Shown here in pieces: positions 59,724 to 64,000 of a DNA stretch of 64,000 nt. The position numbers and the translations under genes were made by a program. The stretch spans positions 1-64,000 of the forward strand of contig JAGPKJ010000004.1 in NCBI GenBank assembly GCA_018053995.1. The letters run 5' to 3'. Within the stretch, counting starts at the first letter, position 1; the number at the start of each line of letters is the position of its first letter. Under the pieces are notes generated by a model. The model did no database searches. It was not told the DNA's origin and saw nothing but the letters and a program-made list of their open reading frames with translations. The stretch comes from Lachnospiraceae bacterium (lineage in GTDB: Bacteria > Bacillota > Clostridia > Lachnospirales > Lachnospiraceae).

Positions 59724-61037
59724 TTATTTCGTTTTCTTCTTAGAAACAGGTTTCTTTGCAGCAGCCTTTTTTGTAGCAGCTTTTTTTGCAGCAGTCTTTT
59801 TGGGAGCTGCTTTTGCAGCTGCGATCTCCTGGAATTTCATAGCGCGAACCTTGCTTGAAAGTCCGAACAGATTGATGAAGCCTTCTGCATCATGGTGATC
59901 GTAGAGGTCGCCGGTTGTGAAGGAAGCGATGCTCTCATTATACAGCGAATAAGGTGAAGTTGTACCGGCTTTTATTATATTTCCCTTGTAGAGATTGAAC
60001 TTTACTTCGCCTGTAACGTATTTCTGTGTACTCTCGATGAAAGCCTGAACAGCCTCGCGGAGAGGCGTGAACCATTTTCCTTCATATACGATCTGAGCAA
60101 ATTTATTTCCCATATCAGTCTTAAGAGCGTATGTGTCACGATCAAGGATGAGTTCCTCAAGCTGCTGATGAGCTTCATAGAGGATAGTTCCTCCGGGAGT
60201 CTCATATACACCACGGCTCTTCATGCCGACAACACGGTTTTCGACGATATCTATGATGCCGATGCCGTGTTTGCCACCGAGCTTATTGAGCGTAAGGATG
60301 ATGTCAGAGACTTTCATCTGTTTGCCATTGACACTCTTGGGAACACCGGCTTCGAATGTCATCGTTACATATTCCGGCTTGTCGGGAGCTTTTTCCGGAG
60401 TGTTGCCAAGAACGAGGAGATGAGCATAATCAGGTTCGTTGGCAGGATTTTCGAGTTCAAGTCCTTCGTGGCTGATGTGCCAAAGGTTACGGTCACGGCT
60501 GTAGCTGTTCTTTACTGAGAAAGGAAGCTTGATGCCCTTTTTGCGGCAATATTCGATCTCGGATTCACGTGAATCGAATGTCCACTTTGGATCACGCCAT
60601 GCGGCGATTATCTTTATATCAGGTGCAAGTGCTTTGATGCCAAGTTCAAAACGAACCTGATCATTTCCCTTGCCTGTAGCTCCGTGGCAGATCGCTGTTG
60701 CGTGTTCTTTACGTGCAATTTCAACAAGACGCTTTGCAATAGCGGGACGAGCCATTGATGTTCCGAGGAGATATTTGTTCTCATATACAGCATGTGCCTG
60801 TACGCAGGGAACAATGTAATCGTCACAGAATGTCTCTGTAAGATCTTCTATATATAATTTAGAAGCTCCACATGACTTTGCTCTTTCTTCAAGACCATCG
60901 AGCTCGTCTGCCTGACCACAGTCTGCACATACACAGATGACTTCATAATTGTAATTTTCCTTAAGCCACGGAATGATGACTGTTGTGTCAAGACCGCCTG
61001 AATACGCAAGAATGACTTTTTCTTTCTTTGCTGCCAT
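59724..61037 (-). CDS. argG: Argininosuccinate synthase with a lysine-rich tail
   Basis: A 437-residue enzyme that joins citrulline and aspartate with ATP. It starts [20 protein letters not shown], with the PP-loop SGGLD, then [12 protein letters not shown] and [10 protein letters not shown]. The family normally ends near residue 400-410. Here an extra 30-odd residues follow [10 protein letters not shown], made of Lys, Ala, Pro and Thr in [19 protein letters not shown] repeats resembling histone H1 tails. The ATG at 61037 follows AGGAGG. It is divergent from argC, with candidate arginine-repressor boxes between them. Confidence 0.95.
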   Translation of the reverse strand: MAAKKEKVILAYSGGLDTTVIIPWLKENYNYEVICVCADCGQADELDGLEERAKSCGASKLYIEDLTETFCDDYIVPCVQAHAVYENKYLLGTSMARPAIAKRLVEIARKEHATAICHGATGKGNDQVRFELGIKALAPDIKIIAAWRDPKWTFDSRESEIEYCRKKGIKLPFSVKNSYSRDRNLWHISHEGLELENPANEPDYAHLLVLGNTPEKAPDKPEYVTMTFEAGVPKSVNGKQMKVSDIILTLNKLGGKHGIGIIDIVENRVVGMKSRGVYETPGGTILYEAHQQLEELILDRDTYALKTDMGNKFAQIVYEGKWFTPLREAVQAFIESTQKYVTGEVKFNLYKGNIIKAGTTSPYSLYNESIASFTTGDLYDHHDAEGFINLFGLSSKVRAMKFQEIAAAKAAPKKTAAKKAATKKAAAKKPVSKKKTK

Positions 61038-61082
61038 TTTATTTTCCTCCTGATGTATCATCTAAAAGTTTATGTATAAGTA

Positions 61083-61119
61083 CATGAATAAATATACACC
61101 GTGTAATCATAAAATGCAA
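61083..61119 (-). promoter_or_regulatory. argG promoter overlapped by a candidate ARG box
   Basis: On the minus strand, TTGCAT (61114-61119) and TATATT (61091-61096) are separated by 17 bases. CATGAATAAATATACACC (61083-61100) resembles the Gram-positive ArgR/AhrC box and overlaps the -10. Confidence 0.55.
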
Positions 61120-61158
61120 TGAAGAAATATGCACAAAATTAAGGCGAAGAAAGTATAA

Positions 61159-61220
61159 AATGAATAAAAAGCGCATATATATAAATATTACTTGCATAAT
61201 ATACATGATGGAAGTATACT
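61159..61220 (+). promoter_or_regulatory. argC promoter with upstream candidate ARG box
   Basis: TTGCAT (61192-61197) and TATACT (61215-61220) are separated by 17 bases. AATGAATAAAAAGCGCAT (61159-61176), just upstream, is a second ARG-box-like sequence. Confidence 0.55.
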
Positions 61221-61254
61221 GATGCAAAGAGTTTCAAAGTTTTCCGAATGTTTA

Positions 61255-61310
61255 CAGAATTACGAGAGTTTTCGAAGAAAACGGAGTAATTCGCAGCATC
61301 ATGATACGAA
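61255..61310. repeat. Intergenic repeat related to 3712-3770
   Basis: A segment beginning AGAATTACGAGAGTTTT and ending AGTAATTCGCAGCATCATGA, nearly the same as the one downstream of the NlpC/P60 gene. It is in the argC leader. Confidence 0.55.
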
Positions 61311-61358
61311 TAAGAAGTACAACGATAAATAAGAAGGATCACAGGGAAAGAGGTTTAT

Positions 61359-62414
61359 ATGGTAAGAGTCGGAATAATCGGCGCGACAGGATACGCCGGA
61401 GGAGAGCTCGTCAGGATTCTCGTTGGACATAAGGATGCACAGATCGTATGGCTTGGATCAAGAAGTTATATAGATAAGAAGTATTACGAAGTTTACAGGA
61501 ATATGTTTGAGATAGTTGACGGCGTATGCATGGATGAGAACATGGATGAGCTGGCCGATAAGGTCGACGTGATATTCACTGCTACACCGCAGGGACTCTG
61601 CAGTCATATGGTAAATGAAGAACTACTTTCTAAAGTGAAGGTTGTCGATCTAAGTGCGGATTTCAGGCTGAAAGATCTTAAGGTATATGAAAAATGGTAT
61701 AAGCTCGAGCATGGGGCACCACAGTATATAGATGAGGCAGTGTATGGACTTTGCGAGATCAACAGGGATAAGGTAAAGGGCGCGAGGATAATCGCAAATC
61801 CCGGGTGCTATACGACTTGTTCGATCCTGACAGCATATCCGCTTGTAAAAGAAGGACTTATAGATCCGCAGACGCTCATCATTGATGCAAAGAGCGGAAC
61901 GAGCGGAGCAGGAAGAGGTGCCAAGGTTCCAAATCTTTTCTGTGAAGTAAATGAGAATATCAAAGCGTATGGTGTCACAACGCACAGACATACTCCGGAG
62001 ATAGAAGAACAGCTGGGCTACGCGTGCGGCAAGGATATAACAGTAAGCTTTGTACCGCATCTTGTTCCGATGAACCGAGGAATCCTCGTTACGGAATATG
62101 CATCTCTTATAAAGAAAGCAGATGGAACATATTGGACGACAGACGAACTTAGAGAAGTATATAAGAAGTATTACGATAAAGAGCAGTTTGTGAGAGTGCT
62201 TGATAAAGGCGAGACACCAGAGACGAAGTGGGTCGAAGGAAGTAACTATACTGATGTCAATTGCATAGTCGATGAACGCACAGGGCGAGTCATAATGATG
62301 GGTGCACTCGATAATCTCGTAAAGGGCGCGGCAGGTCAGGCAGTTCAGAATATGAACCTTTTATTTGGTCTTCCGGAAAATGAAGGACTTCAGATGGCAC
62401 CTGATTTCCCGTGA
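61359..62414 (+). CDS. argC: N-acetyl-gamma-glutamyl-phosphate reductase
   Basis: A 351-residue NADPH-dependent reductase of arginine biosynthesis. The N-terminus is VRVGIIGATGYAGGELVRIL with the GxTGYxG nucleotide motif. The catalytic Cys is in IANPGCYTTCSIL, and KSGTSGAGR and HRHTPEIEE follow with the conserved His. Length is typical. It is the first gene of the plus-strand arg cluster. Confidence 0.96.
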   Translation: MVRVGIIGATGYAGGELVRILVGHKDAQIVWLGSRSYIDKKYYEVYRNMFEIVDGVCMDENMDELADKVDVIFTATPQGLCSHMVNEELLSKVKVVDLSADFRLKDLKVYEKWYKLEHGAPQYIDEAVYGLCEINRDKVKGARIIANPGCYTTCSILTAYPLVKEGLIDPQTLIIDAKSGTSGAGRGAKVPNLFCEVNENIKAYGVTTHRHTPEIEEQLGYACGKDITVSFVPHLVPMNRGILVTEYASLIKKADGTYWTTDELREVYKKYYDKEQFVRVLDKGETPETKWVEGSNYTDVNCIVDERTGRVIMMGALDNLVKGAAGQAVQNMNLLFGLPENEGLQMAPDFP

Positions 62415-62521
62415 CACAAGTATGATAATGCAAATCGCTCATATGCGTAGTGAGTTTCGGCGGCACATAGGAATGATTTTGAGCCATTACATTATACGCA
62501 TAATCGCAGAATGGAAATGAT

Positions 62522-63082
62522 ATGATAGGCGAGAACAAACCAGATACAGCTTTAAATGACTTCATGTCAAATGAAAAAGAAGGAACGGCATCCCTTCCAG
62601 ATGGTGTCGTGATCAGGCAGATGATGCCGGAAGACTATGACGGGGTCAAAGCACTGTGGATGACGATCGACGGTTTTGGAATAAGGAGCATTGACGATTC
62701 ACGTGAAGGCGTTGAGCATTTCATCGCGCGAAATCCGGACACTAGCGTCGTAGCGGATCAAAACGGCACAATAAAAGGTGCAGTGTTATGTGGAAGTGAC
62801 GGCAGACGTGGTACGCTCTATCATGTGTGCGTTGCGGCAGATATGAGAAGACGCGGCATCGGAACTGCAATGGTGAGATGGTGCATCGACGTTCTTAGAG
62901 CTGATATGATAAATAAGATTTCGCTCATAGCATTCAGAGATAATGATATTGGCAACAGCTTCTGGAAGAAGAACGGCTGGAAATTCCGTGATGACCTGAA
63001 TTATTATGATTACACGCTTAATCCGGGAAACAGCACAGTATTCAATGGAAACGACCATACGGGATGCAGGATATACAACTGA
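62522..63082 (+). CDS. GNAT-family N-acetyltransferase
   Basis: A 186-residue protein with an N-terminal extension of about 30 residues and one GNAT domain: VVIRQMMPEDYDGVKALW, TLYHVCVAADMRRRGIGTAMVRWCI (acetyl-CoA-binding RRGIGT) and a final NSFWKKNGWKFRDDLNYYDYTL. It sits between argC and argB. This could make it an N-acetylglutamate synthase substitute, but the motif is common to all GNATs, and RimI-like or small-molecule substrates are equally possible. The ribosome site is weak. Confidence 0.85.
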   Translation: MIGENKPDTALNDFMSNEKEGTASLPDGVVIRQMMPEDYDGVKALWMTIDGFGIRSIDDSREGVEHFIARNPDTSVVADQNGTIKGAVLCGSDGRRGTLYHVCVAADMRRRGIGTAMVRWCIDVLRADMINKISLIAFRDNDIGNSFWKKNGWKFRDDLNYYDYTLNPGNSTVFNGNDHTGCRIYN

Positions 63083-63168
63083 TAGATAGTTACATGCAAA
63101 ATTATATTGAAAGATGATTACCTGATTTGGGAAACGGTGCAAAAACAGGGAATATAAGGAGTATTTAT

Positions 63169-64000
63169 ATGAATAACGATGAGATGAAAGAAGTCACTAC
63201 TAAGGCTGAGACTCTTATAGAGGCTCTTCCATATATACAGAAATTCAACAGGAAGATAATAGTTGTCAAGTATGGCGGCAGCGTCATGACTGATCCGGAA
63301 CTTCAGAAGAATGTTATAAAAGACGTTACACTTCTTAAGCTTGTCGGATTCAAACCGATCATTGTTCACGGCGGTGGCAAAGCGATAAGCAAATGGGCGG
63401 GTAAAGTCGGTATAGAATCGAAATTCGTAAATGGTCTCAGGGTTACGGATGCTGATACGATGGAGATCGCGGAGATGGTTCTTGGCAGGGTAAATAAGAG
63501 TCTTGTCGCGATGGTTCAGGAACTTGGCGTAAATGCCATTGGCATAAGCGGTAAGGATGGCGGGCTGCTTAAGGTAGATAGAAAATATTCAGATGGTCAG
63601 GATATTGGATATGTCGGCAATATAAGAGAAGTGAATGCACAGATAATACAGGATCTTCTCGAAAAAGATTTTCTGCCTGTAATAGCTCCTATTGGTATGG
63701 ATGATGATTTTAATACATACAATATCAATGCAGATGACGCGGCATGCGCGATAGCAGAGGCAGTAGGTGCGGAAAAGCTGGCATTTCTCACAGATACGGA
63801 TGGACTTTATAAAGATTTTAGTGACAAGACGTCTCTTATTTCCCGGCTGACAGTAAAAGAAGCAAGAGAGCTTGTTGATGGCGGATGTATCGGCGGCGGA
63901 ATGCTTCCGAAACTGAACGGATGCATCGATGCTGTATCGAATGGCGTTGGCAGAGTACATATTCTGGATGGCAGGATACCACACTGCCTGCTTCTTGAGA
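63169..64000 (+). CDS. argB: Acetylglutamate kinase, cut by the window edge
   Basis: The first 277 codons of an amino-acid-kinase-family enzyme that phosphorylates N-acetylglutamate. Visible are [77 protein letters not shown] and [16 protein letters not shown], all standard ArgB motifs. AAGGAG lies 9 bases before the ATG. Only the last few residues should be missing. Confidence 0.95.
   Translation, partial: MNNDEMKEVTTKAETLIEALPYIQKFNRKIIVVKYGGSVMTDPELQKNVIKDVTLLKLVGFKPIIVHGGGKAISKWAGKVGIESKFVNGLRVTDADTMEIAEMVLGRVNKSLVAMVQELGVNAIGISGKDGGLLKVDRKYSDGQDIGYVGNIREVNAQIIQDLLEKDFLPVIAPIGMDDDFNTYNINADDAACAIAEAVGAEKLAFLTDTDGLYKDFSDKTSLISRLTVKEARELVDGGCIGGGMLPKLNGCIDAVSNGVGRVHILDGRIPHCLLLE

Overview
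The window looks like chromosomal DNA of an anaerobic, butyrate-forming Firmicute of the Clostridia, most likely a Lachnospiraceae relative. The basis is the gene order thl-crt-hbd-bcd-etfB-etfA, a separate ptb-buk pair, a cellobiose phosphorylase, strong AAGGAGG-type ribosome binding sites, TTGACA/TATAAT promoters with 17-base spacers, a T-box leader, and families such as DUF5721 and DUF4422 that I associate with this group. I see no phage, transposase, CRISPR array or rRNA genes.

Layout. 1-3.8 kb: the end of a C39-like peptidase, an SDR reductase, a thioredoxin-reductase-like flavoprotein and a secreted SH3/NlpC-P60 hydrolase. 3.9-6.9 kb: a two-gene 2-hydroxyacyl-CoA dehydratase-type system on the minus strand, with dehydratase and ATP-dependent activase fused in one polypeptide. 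7.0-10.8 kb: a gene-free regulatory stretch, then a sugar ABC importer under a LacI-type operator. 11 kb: hpf. 11.7-17.9 kb: the butyryl-CoA operon. 18-25.4 kb: an unknown anchored protein, a YbaK deacylase, a second thiolase, a GC-rich repeat block, ptb-buk and a DUF4422 protein. 25.6-29.5 kb: cellobiose phosphorylase and a divergent LacI regulator. 29.7-35.3 kb: trpS, then a housekeeping operon (THUMP methyltransferase, catalytically dead amidase-like protein, rdgB, phosphoesterase, HAD phosphatase). 35.3-41.4 kb: an opp oligopeptide importer. 41.5-43.8 kb: six tRNAs, a MATE exporter and a tRNA-Leu. 44-49.8 kb: addA, a TIM-barrel isomerase and a PrdX-type deacylase. 49.8-53.7 kb: a gene-free repeat-rich region and T-box-controlled valS. 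53.8-57.8 kb: a FapA-like protein, small proteins, a TPR protein and RidA. 57.9-59.7 kb: DUF5721, DegV and DUF1294. 59.7-64 kb: divergent argG and argC-GNAT-argB.

The genes together describe carbon flow from beta-glucans and peptides (importers, cellobiose phosphorylase) through acetyl-CoA to butyryl-CoA and then, by Ptb and Buk, to butyrate with ATP gain.

The most unusual signal is at the DNA level. At least seven unrelated genes carry short tandem repeats that begin at or just after the stop codon, and in three cases the stop codon lies inside the first unit. Further tandem arrays occur inside addA and inside the valS T-box leader. One 32-base unit is also dispersed through intergenic regions, and a hairpin of about 35 bases occurs twice with a compensatory base-pair change.
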